Shown piece after piece: positions 36,781-46,077 of a stretch of DNA of 59,033 nt (positions within the stretch are counted from its first letter, which is position 1; the number at the start of each line of letters is the position of its first letter). A model generated the notes under the pieces. The model did not search any database and had not been told where the DNA came from. It saw only the letters and a list, made by a program, of their open reading frames with translations. A program made the translations under genes and the position numbers. This DNA is from Accumulibacter sp. (GTDB taxonomy: Bacteria > Pseudomonadota > Gammaproteobacteria > Burkholderiales > Rhodocyclaceae): contig NZ_JAMTDQ010000097.1 of assembly GCF_023806635.1 (NCBI RefSeq), positions 1 to 59,033 of the forward strand. The letters are read 5' to 3'.

Positions 36781-37950
36781 ATGAACGCATGTTTCCTGGC
36801 GCGGAATCCGCGGCCGATCGCCTGCCGGGCGCAGCTGCTGGCAGCCTTGCTCCTGCTGTTCGCCTCGACCTGGCCCCTCGCTGCAGGGGAGCAGGTGTTC
36901 GCCAGCGAGTTGCAGCGTTTCCGGCTGCGCATCGTCAGCGAGGGGCTCGAACATCCGTGGGGACTCGCCTTCCTGCCCGACGGCCGGATGCTGGTCAGCG
37001 AGCGTCCCGGGCGCCTGCGGCTGATCGACGGCAGCGGCAGGCTCGACGCCGAGCCCGTTCGCGGCCTGCCGCCCGTGGCGGCGTTCGGCCAGGGCGGGCT
37101 GCTCGACGTCGCGCTGCATCCCCGCTTCCGCGACAACGGCTGGGTCTACCTCTCCTACGTCGGCGAGGGGCCGGGCGGCTACGGTACCGAGGTCCTGCGC
37201 GGCCGCCTGCAGGGCACGGCGCTGCACGACGTGCGGATCCTCTTCCGCATGCGCCCCAAGTCGGGCGGCGGACAGCATTTCGGCTCGCGCCTCGTCTTCG
37301 ACCGGCAAGGTTTCCTCTTCATCACGCTCGGCGATCGCGGCGACATGCAGCGGGCGCAGCGGCTCGACGACCACGCCGGCTCGGTCATCCGCCTGCACGA
37401 CGACGGCCGCGTGCCGCAGGACAATCCTTTCGTCGCCCGACCTGGCGCGCTGCCCGAGAAGTTCACGGTCGGCAACCGCAACATCCAGGGCGCCGCGCTG
37501 CATCCCGACAGCGGCGAACTGTGGGTACACGAGCACGGGCCGCAGGGAGGCGACGAAATCAACCTGATCCGCGCCGGCAGCAACTACGGCTGGCCGGTCA
37601 TCACCTACGGCCGGAACTACGGCAGCGGAACGCCGATCGGGGAGGGGACGGCCAAACCCGGAATGGAGCAGCCGCTGCATCAATGGACGCCGTCGATCGC
37701 TCCCTCGGGAATGGCTTTCTACAGCGGCGAGCGCTTCCCGCACTGGCGCGGCAACCTCTTCGTCGGCGCGCTGCGCGAGCAGATGCTGCTGCGCCTGCAG
37801 CTCGACGGGCTGCGCGTCGTGCACCAGGAGCCGCTGCTGAAGAACGCCATCGGCCGCATCCGCGATGTGCGCAGCGGGCCCGACGGTTTCATCTACATCC
37901 TCACCGACAGTGCGCGCGGCGTCCTCGCGCGCCTCGAGCCGCTGCCCTGA
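36781..37950 (+). CDS. PQQ-dependent aldose sugar dehydrogenase (YliI/Asd-like)
   Basis: A 389-aa periplasmic six-bladed beta-propeller enzyme of the soluble glucose dehydrogenase family, oxidising aldoses at C1 with PQQ. A signal peptide (about 14-35) is followed by the family blocks LEHPWGLAFLPDGRMLVSER, GQGGLLDVALHP, GGGQHFGSRLVF (histidine likely at the active site), LFITLGDRGD, VGNRNIQGAALHP and WVHEHGPQGGDEIN. Length is usual. The stop overlaps the next start (TGATG), coupling it to a cysteine-cluster protein. PQQ synthesis genes are not in the window. Confidence 0.92.
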   Translation: MNACFLARNPRPIACRAQLLAALLLLFASTWPLAAGEQVFASELQRFRLRIVSEGLEHPWGLAFLPDGRMLVSERPGRLRLIDGSGRLDAEPVRGLPPVAAFGQGGLLDVALHPRFRDNGWVYLSYVGEGPGGYGTEVLRGRLQGTALHDVRILFRMRPKSGGGQHFGSRLVFDRQGFLFITLGDRGDMQRAQRLDDHAGSVIRLHDDGRVPQDNPFVARPGALPEKFTVGNRNIQGAALHPDSGELWVHEHGPQGGDEINLIRAGSNYGWPVITYGRNYGSGTPIGEGTAKPGMEQPLHQWTPSIAPSGMAFYSGERFPHWRGNLFVGALREQMLLRLQLDGLRVVHQEPLLKNAIGRIRDVRSGPDGFIYILTDSARGVLARLEPLP

Positions 37951-38396
37951 TGAACCCGCCGGGCGATTCGCGGTGCGCGCATCCCGCCTCGGCAGCGCCG
38001 CTCGCCGCCGACAAAGGCCGGCGATCCGGCGCCGGCGCGACGGCGATCGCGGACCGAACGGATCCTGCCGCGACGCCGACCAGCGGCAGCTTCGACTGCC
38101 GCCGCTGCGGCGCCTGCTGCGCCTCCTACCGCGTCTCCTTCTACTGGGCCGAGGCTGAAGTCCTCGCCCTCCCCGACGAACTGGTCGAACAGATCACGCC
38201 CTGGCATGCCTGCCTCGCCGGCACCCAGTCCGCCCAGCCCCGCTGCCGGGCGTTGCACGGCGAGATCGGCAGTCGCGCATGCTGCACCATCTACCCGCAG
38301 CGCCCGTCGCCCTGCCACGAAGTGCAGGTTGGCGATGACCGCTGCCAACGCGCCCGCCGGGGCCACGGTCTGCCGCCGCTCGCCGAAATCCGCTGA
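37950..38396 (+). CDS. YkgJ-family cysteine cluster protein
   Basis: A 148-aa putative zinc- or iron-chelating protein. After a 45-residue polar N-terminus comes the family signature CRRCGACCASY, then CRALHG and CCTIYPQRPSPCHE. The start ATG overlaps the preceding stop by one base (TGATG). The biochemical role of the family is not established; the pattern suggests an Fe-S or metal site. Confidence 0.85.
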   Translation: MNPPGDSRCAHPASAAPLAADKGRRSGAGATAIADRTDPAATPTSGSFDCRRCGACCASYRVSFYWAEAEVLALPDELVEQITPWHACLAGTQSAQPRCRALHGEIGSRACCTIYPQRPSPCHEVQVGDDRCQRARRGHGLPPLAEIR

Positions 38397-38487
38397 GCAG
38401 CGGCGTCGCGCCCGGACGGCAGCGCCACCTGCTGGCCACCCAGCCGCCGCGCGACGGCGAGTGATGGCGAATGCCCCGGCGGCGTCC

Positions 38488-38493
38488 TATACT
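38488..38493 (+). promoter_or_regulatory. -10 element upstream of the isoaspartyl methyltransferase gene
   Basis: TATACT in the context TCCTATACTGCGG, the same core as at 18362. It is 115 nt before the ATG at 38609. Confidence 0.45.
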
Positions 38494-38608
38494 GCGGAGC
38501 GGACGAGGACGACCACGAGCCGGCAAGCCGCGGCGATTGCCCCCTGCCGACAGCGGAACTGCCTCGACGAGCGTCCACCACCCACCGCAACCAATGCCGG
38601 AGAGAACG

Positions 38609-39403
38609 ATGCCCGCTGCCAGCGATCCCCCGCCAGATGCCCGCACACCACCGACAGCGCGACCGCCGGGCCACCTGCGACTGGCGATGGGTCTGCTGCC
38701 GGCGCTGCTCGGTGCCACCGTCGTCGAGCCTTCGGCCGCTGCCGACAGCGCCGCTCCCTACGCCACCGCCCGGCAGCGAATGGTCGAGCAGCAGCTGATC
38801 GCCGACTGGCGCGGCATCAGCAAGCCCGAGGTTCTGCGGGCGATGGCGACGGTCCCGCGGCACGAGTTCGTGCCGCCCGAAATCCGCCAGAGCGCCTATG
38901 AGGACCGCCCGCTGCCGATCGGTCACGGACAGACGATCTCGCAACCCTACATCGTCGCCTTCATGACCGAGCAACTGGCGCCGCAGCCCAGCGACCGCGT
39001 CCTCGAGATCGGCACCGGCTCCGGCTATCAGGCGGCGATTCTCGCCAGCCTCGTGCGCGAGGTCTACAGCATCGAGATCGTCGAACCGCTGGCGAAGCGC
39101 GCCGCCGGCGACCTGGCGCGGCTCGGCTACGGCAACGTGCGCGTGCGCCACGGCGATGGCTACCAGGGGTGGCCAGAGGCGGCGCCCTTCGACTCGATCA
39201 TCGTCACCTGTGCGCCCGACCACGTGCCGCAGCCGCTCGTCGACCAGCTCCGCGAAGGCGGCCGCATGGTCATCCCGGTCGGCGATTTCGGCGACCAGAA
39301 CCTCTTCCTGCTCAGGAAACACGGCGGCCGGCTCGAACGTGAACGCATCCTGCCGGTTCGCTTCGTGCCGATGACCGGCACCGCCGAGAACGGCCGCCGC
39401 TGA
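38609..39403 (+). CDS. pcm: Protein-L-isoaspartate O-methyltransferase with export signal
   Basis: A 264-aa SAM-dependent repair enzyme that methylates isoaspartyl residues in aged proteins. The catalytic part (about 50-260) has MVEQQL, RHEFVPPEIRQSAYEDRPLP, GHGQTISQPYIVAFM, the SAM site LEIGTGSGYQAAILA and GRMVIPVG. Before it a hydrophobic segment (about 22-42, LRLAMGLLPALLGATVVEPS then AAA) looks like a signal peptide, so this version may act in the periplasm. The ATG has GGAGAG 4 nt upstream. It is the last ordinary gene before the defence-type island. Confidence 0.9.
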   Translation: MPAASDPPPDARTPPTARPPGHLRLAMGLLPALLGATVVEPSAAADSAAPYATARQRMVEQQLIADWRGISKPEVLRAMATVPRHEFVPPEIRQSAYEDRPLPIGHGQTISQPYIVAFMTEQLAPQPSDRVLEIGTGSGYQAAILASLVREVYSIEIVEPLAKRAAGDLARLGYGNVRVRHGDGYQGWPEAAPFDSIIVTCAPDHVPQPLVDQLREGGRMVIPVGDFGDQNLFLLRKHGGRLERERILPVRFVPMTGTAENGRR

Positions 39404-39467
39404 CCGCCGCCAGCGGCGGCCCGGGCCGCTGCCCAGAGGTGGAATGATTTGTGGCCAAAGGGCGACG

Positions 39468-40964
39468 CTAACGCAGGGGTCGGACGCCTCCTTTGCGCTT
39501 GATGCCGAAGCCGACACGGAAAATGTCGGGCATGTTGTAGCGCTTGCGATCTTCGGTGGGGTACAGAACAGCCAACTCGACCAAGTCTTCAAGCAGTGCG
39601 GCAAGGTTGCGCCCACCGGCGCTGCTGTAGCGGCGCGGTGGCAGTCGCTGCTTGCTCGCCGCCGCAGCCAGCGATTCGCTGATGCACACGGGCGTCCAGT
39701 GCTGCGCGAGTTCGTCGAAGCTCAGCGGCACCGTGCTGCGGCTGAGCGCGCGCAGGAGCGGTTCGACCCACGGATAGTCTTCCTGCAGTTCCCGCACGCG
39801 GATTGCGGAAGCCTTCACCACGCCTTGCTGCACCCCCTGGAAGTGCAGCGCACGAGGGTCGCTGCGTTGGTGTTGCTCGGTCCACTCGGCGGCCTCGCGA
39901 AAGGCGAGCAGGATGCTCCGCGGACTGAGACGCCGTTTGGCGTCCGCAAGGTGAGTGGGAATCCACGTCCAGGTGAAGCCACGCGTCGCACTGCGACCGA
40001 CCCAGGGACCCGCCAGGTCTTCGATCACCCAACGCAGTGCCTCTGCCGGCAGATCCCGTGGCAACGGATACGCCCCGTGCGCCTCTGACCAGCGCACGCC
40101 ACAATGCTGCGCCAGCGTTGCCCGGAAGGCGGCGCCAGCGGCAGGCGAATTCGCCAGATGCTGGACGACAAGGCGATACAGATCGTCGGCGCTCCAGTCG
40201 AGAGTCGCTTTCGGGTGCAGGAGTTTGGCGCTGTCGGCAAAGCGCCAGACCTCGTCTTCCTCCTCGACCATGTCGGGACGCAGGAAAAACTTGCAGCGCA
40301 GCGCGCGACGCGAGCGGCATTCGAGACCGAGTTTGAGCGCCGCAGTCAGCAGATCACGGATACGCGACCAATCATCGCCCAGACGGTCGAGCGCATCGAA
40401 AAGCAGCAGCAGGGTCCGGCCTTGTGCTGCCAACTCGCGGTCGACGGTCGCCAGGGTCTCGGCGACCTTCGCCGGCTGTGCGGCGACCCAGCCCACTGCG
40501 GACTGCCAGTTATCGTCGAACGGCAGATCCTTTTCCAGAAGTTTCAGCGCATGGCGCAGGAGCACGGCGCGCCAGATCGCATCCGGAGGCTGCGGGGAAT
40601 CGACGAGTGCTGCCATGAACTGCGGCGAAGGGAAATCGTTGTTACTCAGGTCGAGACCAAATCCGACGCGCACGACGAGCGGCTGGTTGGTCGCCAGCCG
40701 CGCCTCAGCGGCCACGAAGGCGCGCGTCGTGTCGTTGGCCAGCACTGCTGTCCAGAAACTCTTGCCCGCGCCACGCATCCCTTCGACGATGGTTGTTTCG
40801 GGCGACAGAGCCTTGTTGTGCGTCGGCGGCACGCTGATCTCACTGAGTTGCGGCGGTTCCAGGTTCTCCCAGGCGGCGACGTTCGGCAGATCGCGCAGAG
40901 CGCCTCGGTACTCGGCAGCCGCAAAGACGGGTGATCGACCGTCTGTTCGCTTTCCTTCAGCCAT
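39468..40964 (-). CDS. P-loop ATPase of a three-gene defence-like module
   Basis: 498 aa, not matched to a named system. The Walker A is VEGMRGAGKSFW (about 60-71) and the Walker B is LLLLFDALDRLGDD (about 186-199), a STAND/KAP-like NTPase pattern. A winged-helix-like C-terminal half has LLRALSRSTVPLSFDELAQH and a basic end (GIKRKGGVRPLR). The ATG of MAEGKRTD has GGGAG upstream. It lies 23 nt after the ParA-like gene and is the last gene of the operon. It probably switches on ATP binding downstream of a sensor. Confidence 0.7.
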   Translation of the reverse strand: MAEGKRTDGRSPVFAAAEYRGALRDLPNVAAWENLEPPQLSEISVPPTHNKALSPETTIVEGMRGAGKSFWTAVLANDTTRAFVAAEARLATNQPLVVRVGFGLDLSNNDFPSPQFMAALVDSPQPPDAIWRAVLLRHALKLLEKDLPFDDNWQSAVGWVAAQPAKVAETLATVDRELAAQGRTLLLLFDALDRLGDDWSRIRDLLTAALKLGLECRSRRALRCKFFLRPDMVEEEDEVWRFADSAKLLHPKATLDWSADDLYRLVVQHLANSPAAGAAFRATLAQHCGVRWSEAHGAYPLPRDLPAEALRWVIEDLAGPWVGRSATRGFTWTWIPTHLADAKRRLSPRSILLAFREAAEWTEQHQRSDPRALHFQGVQQGVVKASAIRVRELQEDYPWVEPLLRALSRSTVPLSFDELAQHWTPVCISESLAAAASKQRLPPRRYSSAGGRNLAALLEDLVELAVLYPTEDRKRYNMPDIFRVGFGIKRKGGVRPLR

Positions 40965-40987
40965 CGGTGATCTCCCTGGCGCTGCGC

Positions 40988-42406
40988 TCACGCATCCCCA
41001 TCCCGTTCGCTGGCGCGCAGCAAGCGTTCCGTTGCTGCATCGAAGAACGCCGCAAAGGTAGGGGCGATCGTTTGCCAATCGGGCCGTGCCGCCGCGTCTG
41101 CAAGGTCGATCGTGCGCAAACGGGTGTCGAAAGCGATGAACAGCGGCTGGTGCGGCCCATCCTCGTCGAGGGCGAAAACGCGCGCTGCTCGCTCGTCGTC
41201 ATTGGCCATTCGCTCCTCGGCGCTCGCGCTCGTATGCGCTGCCGCGCCAGCAGCGACGCTCTGCTCGTCGTTCTCGTCGTTCTCGTCGTCGTAGAGCGGC
41301 TGCCACGTCTCGTAGCAGCGCATCCGGGCGCGCTGGCGCGTGCTCTCGGCAATGTCCGCCTGCGCCACGACCATCGCCAGCCGCCAGCGCAGATCGTCAT
41401 CCGGCATTCCCCACTGTACGCTGCGTGCCTGGCTCAGATGGCGGAACAGCAGTCCATAGGCTTGCCAACTTGCCGGGTCGTCGCGCGCGAAAAGGAACAC
41501 CTGCGCGGACAGGCGGGTAATCACCGCGGAGCTGATATCGTGCAGCCCGGCGCGCGAGTCGAGCAGTACCGCGTCGGGAGGCGCGGGCAGCCGCGCGAGT
41601 TGCTCGAGCAACTGCCAAAGGCGCTCGGCGATGCCGAGCACAACAGCCCCATCGGCGCTCGCTGAAGGCATATAGACACGGCCGAGCTTGTTGATGTAGT
41701 CGCGCGTCTTCTTCCCATAAGCGGGAAGGACACGAATGCGGCCGGGAGCGTCGTGCGCCAACGTGCAATCAGACAGGCATTCGTTCAGCAGCAACTCGTC
41801 GGGCGGCGCGCGCAATGATTCGACCAGCCAGTCGACGAGCCCGTAATCGGGCAGCCACTCATCGCTGAGCAGGACGCCGGCGAGGCCCGGCGACTCGATA
41901 TCGAGGTCGACCACCACCACGTCACGGCCCTCGCGCGCCAGGAACCAGGCCCAGAGCGCGCAAGCGGTTGTCCTCCCGACGCCGCCCTTGATGCTGAAAG
42001 CGACGGCGGTCGGCAGGGGTGGCCGTGCACCCAGCGGGGTTCGCAACCAGTCCTGATTGGTCTGCAAACGATCAACCAGCCAGGTATGGGGCACATCCGG
42101 GAGGCGTACGCGATCAGCGGAAGCCAGCACGTCGTTGGCGTCGATCAGATCGCCAACGGCCAGCAGAACGCGTCGCTCGCCGGGGCTGTAGCGACCGAGC
42201 GTGGCATGCAGGCGGGCGGCGAGTGCCTGCCACGCGGCGGTGTCCGGCAGCGCGTCGTCGGGCAGAACGACGAACAAGCCGCCAAAAGCATCGCGGACGA
42301 TCGTCATCTCTGGTCGCTCCTTCTCGGCGAGCGGAGCGAACTGCTCGGCCAGAAGTCCCAAGGCAGCCGGCAGCGCCTGATCAAAACAGCGAACGGCCAT
42401 GCTCAT
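40988..42406 (-). CDS. ParA/MinD-like ATPase with KGGVGR P-loop
   Basis: 472 aa. The N-terminal 130 residues are a separate alpha/beta region. Then comes a deviant Walker A, SIKGGVGRTTACALWAWFLA (from about 138; Arg replaces the usual Lys/Gln after G), and the switch DLDIESPGLAGVLL with YGLVDWLVE. LLDSRAGLHDISS is the later switch. A DENDENDE acidic tract from a GTC/TTC-rich DNA stretch sits near residue 385. The ATG at 42406 is 8 nt after the upstream stop; a GTG at 42433 is also in frame. It forms a module with its two neighbours. Confidence 0.72.
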   Translation of the reverse strand: MSMAVRCFDQALPAALGLLAEQFAPLAEKERPEMTIVRDAFGGLFVVLPDDALPDTAAWQALAARLHATLGRYSPGERRVLLAVGDLIDANDVLASADRVRLPDVPHTWLVDRLQTNQDWLRTPLGARPPLPTAVAFSIKGGVGRTTACALWAWFLAREGRDVVVVDLDIESPGLAGVLLSDEWLPDYGLVDWLVESLRAPPDELLLNECLSDCTLAHDAPGRIRVLPAYGKKTRDYINKLGRVYMPSASADGAVVLGIAERLWQLLEQLARLPAPPDAVLLDSRAGLHDISSAVITRLSAQVFLFARDDPASWQAYGLLFRHLSQARSVQWGMPDDDLRWRLAMVVAQADIAESTRQRARMRCYETWQPLYDDENDENDEQSVAAGAAAHTSASAEERMANDDERAARVFALDEDGPHQPLFIAFDTRLRTIDLADAAARPDWQTIAPTFAAFFDAATERLLRASERDGDA

Positions 42407-42413
42407 CGTCGAA

Positions 42414-42821
42414 TCACGTTCCGCGACTGCCACTCAGGCCGCAGGCACCGAGCAGGCGCTTCGTCGCCTGCCGGTGGCTCGTCACGCTCGAACACGAAAC
42501 ACAGCCATCACCCGCGTAGCGTTGTCCGACACGCCAGTCCTGAAAAGGATTGCCGGCCTGTACCAACAACTGCAATGTGGGGGCAAGCTTGGTGACGCTC
42601 TGCAGCCGGATCCTGTCCCACAGTTCGTCGATATGTTTCTTATAACCCGAAGCCAACTCCCCACCCGACGAGCATCCGGGTAGCTTCGACAGCACTGCCT
42701 TGACCGCGCATTCGGCAGCAAGACCGTAAAGCTGGTCGGCGTTTTCGGTTCGTTTCTCGCCGCGCAACCACTCGGCGTCGCGCCAGTGGCGCTGTGCGGC
42801 TTCGTCGTACTTCTCTTTCAT
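42414..42821 (-). CDS. Small HEPN-like protein
   Basis: A 135-aa helical protein. The pattern ADQLYGLAAECAVKAVL followed by HIDELWDRI and NPFQDWRVGQRYA resembles HEPN-fold proteins, but no clear R-x4-6-H ribonuclease motif is visible, so it may be a non-catalytic or binding version. I use the ATG at 42821; a GTG at 42845 is also possible. It is the first gene of the three-gene operon, with an 8-nt gap to the ParA-like gene. Confidence 0.5.
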   Translation of the reverse strand: MKEKYDEAAQRHWRDAEWLRGEKRTENADQLYGLAAECAVKAVLSKLPGCSSGGELASGYKKHIDELWDRIRLQSVTKLAPTLQLLVQAGNPFQDWRVGQRYAGDGCVSCSSVTSHRQATKRLLGACGLSGSRGT

Positions 42822-43053
42822 AGGGGCTGCGCCAAGGAGAAACACCGCATGATTGCCAGCGGCGAGTATCTGCGCCGACGCGGGCTTCTGTCAACGCGTG
42901 CGGGGTCACGTCGTGAAAAGCGGACGCTGGGCCGATGCCTCTACCGGCGACGCTCGGAAAAGGAGGGCGCGATCGACCTGCCGGTCGTCGTCAACAGCGT
43001 GATGCGGCTGCGAGGACAGCGACGCCTCTGCTGGCGCAGCGGCAGCGTGTCGT

Positions 43054-46000
43054 TCAGCCTTTCCGGCGCGCCTCGATCTGCTGCCGGATCCGTTCGATCT
43101 CGAGTCGTTTGGCCTCGGGCGAGCCCCACGGAATCGGCCGCTGTGCGACGCCGGTGCGCGCTGCCGCGCGTCGTGCCTGCAACTCCCTGGCTGCCGCCAG
43201 CCGCGCCTCCTCTTGCGCGCGCTGCAGCGCCAACAGGCGCTCGGCGGCGATCGGCGGGCTGCGGGCCGGCAGGCCGGCCAGTGCGAGGAGGCGGTCGATC
43301 GCCTTCTGCACGCTGTCCCATTCGCCGTGATCCCAGTACGAGACCTCGCTGATCAGCGGCAGGTTGAGGGCAGAGATGACCGGCAGCCAGATCTCGTCCT
43401 CGCCCCGGCGGCGACGCACCGAAAGGCCGGGATCGAGCTGGTACCAGCCCTGCTGCAGGCGCCGGAACAGCGCCCGGTTGTAGGCGTAGTCGCGATCGAT
43501 CTCGTTGCGCGCCAGCACCGAGGAAAGGTACTGCCGCCGCCGGCGTTCCGGGCGGACGATGTTGGCCGGCAGGTTCTGCCAGGCGTCGAGGATGTCCTTC
43601 GACTCGAAGGCCCCCATGCGGCGACGTTGCGGGTACGTGAAGCGCGACTTGAAGAGCACCCAGAGCGTCTGGAAGAGCGAGTACTCGGCCAGGTGGCGGT
43701 CGAGGCGGACCAGCCGGTCGCCGGTGCGCAGGTCGATGCTCGCCGGTGCCAACCGCTCGTAGAGCGCCGCGAGCGGGCCGGCGGCGAAGGCCGCATCGCG
43801 AAAGCCCTCGCGCAGGGCCCAGTGCAGCGCGTTGCAGCCATATTGGTCGACGGCATCGCGGTCGGCGCCGCGCTCGAGCAGCGCCTCGACCAGCGGCACG
43901 TTGCCGGCCGCCGCCGCCGCCATCAGCGGCGTCTGGTTCATCGGCAGCCGATGCTCGAGGCCGTATTGCTCGCACTGCCTCAGGATGTCCTTGAAATGCG
44001 GGGCGAAGTACGGCACGTAGGTCTTGCGGCCGAAGGTCGCGCGCTGCTTCGTGAAGTTCATCGCCTGCTCGAAGCGCGCCTCGGCGGCCAGCCAGACGGC
44101 CAGCTGCGGCTCGTCGTGGCAGGTCGCGTACTCGTAGAGCTGCTGCTTCATCTTGCCGCCCGGCGCCTGTTCGCGGAACACCTTCTGCAGCAGGTCGACG
44201 AGCTTCTCCCCGTTGAGCACCGGCCACGGCACCGGCGTCTGCTTCAGGATCGTCTGCCGGATCGCTTCCGCCTGCTCCTGCTTGCCCTGCAGTTCGAGTT
44301 TGCGCGCCTCCTTCTGCCAGTCCTCGAGCGTCGATTTCTGCACCGACACGCTCATCGGCCCGACGCTCAGGCCGAGCAGGCCGACGAGCGGATGCCCGCT
44401 GTCGGACTCGATCACATAGACGTTGCGGATCGCCCGCGTCAGCGCCACATAGAGCGCGTTGACGAAGAATTTGTAGACCTCGAGCGACTTGTCGCTCTTG
44501 TCCTTCGCCCGCCGGTAGTCGAGCGTCTCGACCTCGAGGTCGGCGGCGGCAACGCCATCGACGATCTCGCCGAACTCGGAGCGGTGATCGGAAATGAAGC
44601 GGTAGAGGACGATGTTCTCGTACTCGAGACCTTTCGCCTCGTGGATCGAGAACAGCAGCGGCGTCGCGAAATGCCGGCGCGCCTCGATCTTGTCCTCGTC
44701 GCGCATGACCAGCACGGCGAACTGCGTCGACTGGCGGATCTTCTGGTCGAGTTCGCGCTTCGTCGCCTCCTTGTCGGCGATCAGCGCCACCTGCCCCGCC
44801 TCGCCGCCGACCGCCTGGACGAGGAAGTTGCTCTCGCGGTCGATCGAACCGAAACGCCGATGCTTGATCTTGAGCAACTGGTTGGCGACGCGCGTCGCCT
44901 CGAGCCCGTTGCGGAAGTTGGCGCTGAGGACGCGCAACTGCTGTCGTTCGGCGAGCTTCGGATCCTTCCAGAACAGGCTCTTGACCTGGCTCCAGGAGAA
45001 GAAGTTGGGGTGCACGATCTGGTTCGAATCGCCGCAGAGCAGGAAGTGGCCGGGCTTCTTCAGCGTCTTCAGGACCAGTGCCAGCTGCACGGTGGTGATG
45101 TCCTGCACCTCGTCGATGACGACGAAGTCGTAGCGCGGCGCCGCCAGCGCCTGCCACTCCTGGGCGACGAGGTTGAGGTCGTAGAGCTTCGCCTCGGCCA
45201 GCCAGGCGCGATACTTGTCGAACAGTTCGTAGAGCCGCTCGCGCTGCTCGACGGCAAAGATCGACTGCCGGACGCCGAGCGCCAGGTAGTCCTCGCGGCT
45301 CAGGATGCCGCCGGCACCGGCCGCCAGGACGCCACGAATCTCCTCGAACACCTGGTGCCCGTCGAAGTCGCGGAACGCCTGCCGCATGCGCGCGAACCAG
45401 CCGGCGAAATCGCGCCAGGTCGCCTCGCGGCCAGCCGGCACGCGGATCGACTCGACGAACTCGCGATACGACAGGAAAACCGCCTCCTGCCCCGTGTGCT
45501 CGAAGCCGTTGGCGTAATAGAGATCGCGGGCGCTCTGTGCGAGGTAGCTCGAGTGCGTGACGTAGAGCACCTCGCCTTCTGCGTGCTTGAGTTTCTCCAG
45601 GGTCAGCGCCGTCTTGCCGCTGCCGGCGCTGCCGACGACGATCAGCGGTGCCGGCTGGCGGTAGATCGCCTCTTGCGTGTCGTCGAAGGAGATCGGCTTG
45701 TCGAGCAGATGAATCGCCGTCCGTTCCGGGTGCAGGTAGCGAAGCGGCAGCGCTTCGCCGACCGCCGTCGCGGCGTCGATGTCGGCCACCCGGCTTTCGT
45801 CGATCGCCGCGCCGCGCAGGAAGCGCGAATTGTCGTAATCGTGGTTGGCGATCACCTCGAGCATCAGCGCGCACACCTCGTCGCCGTGGCGGACGAGCGA
45901 GAACAGCAGCCGGTCGGCATCGTCGAGGCGGGCGCGGTAGAACTTGCCGTGGCTCAGATTGACCAGCTTCTTCACCTGCGCGGCGCGGAAATCGCCGCGT

Positions 46001-46077
46001 GCGATGGCCTCCGCCACCTTCCTGTAGCTCGCCCGGACGCGCGTCGTGTCCAGGCCGGAGTATTCGAGAATCTTCAC
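43054..46077 (-). CDS. RelE/ParE-like region fused to UvrD-type helicase with ankyrin repeats
   Basis: 1007 aa. Residues 1-95 look like a RelE/ParE-superfamily fold: LVNLSHGKFYRARLDDADRL, LLEVIANHDYDNSRFLRG-type ending. A superfamily 1 helicase follows (about 125-560): Walker A VVGSAGSGKTALT, Walker B FVVIDEVQD, LCGDSNQIVHPN, FRNG, HEAKGLEYENIVLYR and ALTRAIRNVYVIES. A coiled-coil-like stretch (about 575-610) leads to ankyrin repeats (NQTPLMAAAAAGNVPLVEAL, YGCNALHWALREG; about 711-770). A helical, charged C-terminus ends it. The start is a GTG (VKILEYSG) with GGAAG upstream. It is a single gene on its own strand segment. Confidence 0.78.
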   Translation of the reverse strand: MKILEYSGLDTTRVRASYRKVAEAIARGDFRAAQVKKLVNLSHGKFYRARLDDADRLLFSLVRHGDEVCALMLEVIANHDYDNSRFLRGAAIDESRVADIDAATAVGEALPLRYLHPERTAIHLLDKPISFDDTQEAIYRQPAPLIVVGSAGSGKTALTLEKLKHAEGEVLYVTHSSYLAQSARDLYYANGFEHTGQEAVFLSYREFVESIRVPAGREATWRDFAGWFARMRQAFRDFDGHQVFEEIRGVLAAGAGGILSREDYLALGVRQSIFAVEQRERLYELFDKYRAWLAEAKLYDLNLVAQEWQALAAPRYDFVVIDEVQDITTVQLALVLKTLKKPGHFLLCGDSNQIVHPNFFSWSQVKSLFWKDPKLAERQQLRVLSANFRNGLEATRVANQLLKIKHRRFGSIDRESNFLVQAVGGEAGQVALIADKEATKRELDQKIRQSTQFAVLVMRDEDKIEARRHFATPLLFSIHEAKGLEYENIVLYRFISDHRSEFGEIVDGVAAADLEVETLDYRRAKDKSDKSLEVYKFFVNALYVALTRAIRNVYVIESDSGHPLVGLLGLSVGPMSVSVQKSTLEDWQKEARKLELQGKQEQAEAIRQTILKQTPVPWPVLNGEKLVDLLQKVFREQAPGGKMKQQLYEYATCHDEPQLAVWLAAEARFEQAMNFTKQRATFGRKTYVPYFAPHFKDILRQCEQYGLEHRLPMNQTPLMAAAAAGNVPLVEALLERGADRDAVDQYGCNALHWALREGFRDAAFAAGPLAALYERLAPASIDLRTGDRLVRLDRHLAEYSLFQTLWVLFKSRFTYPQRRRMGAFESKDILDAWQNLPANIVRPERRRRQYLSSVLARNEIDRDYAYNRALFRRLQQGWYQLDPGLSVRRRRGEDEIWLPVISALNLPLISEVSYWDHGEWDSVQKAIDRLLALAGLPARSPPIAAERLLALQRAQEEARLAAARELQARRAAARTGVAQRPIPWGSPEAKRLEIERIRQQIEARRKG

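Noticed and set aside
40988-42406. Plasmid partition ParA
   Set aside because: No ParB gene or centromere-like repeats adjoin it, the P-loop is the KGGVGR variant, and its operon partners are HEPN-like and NTPase proteins.
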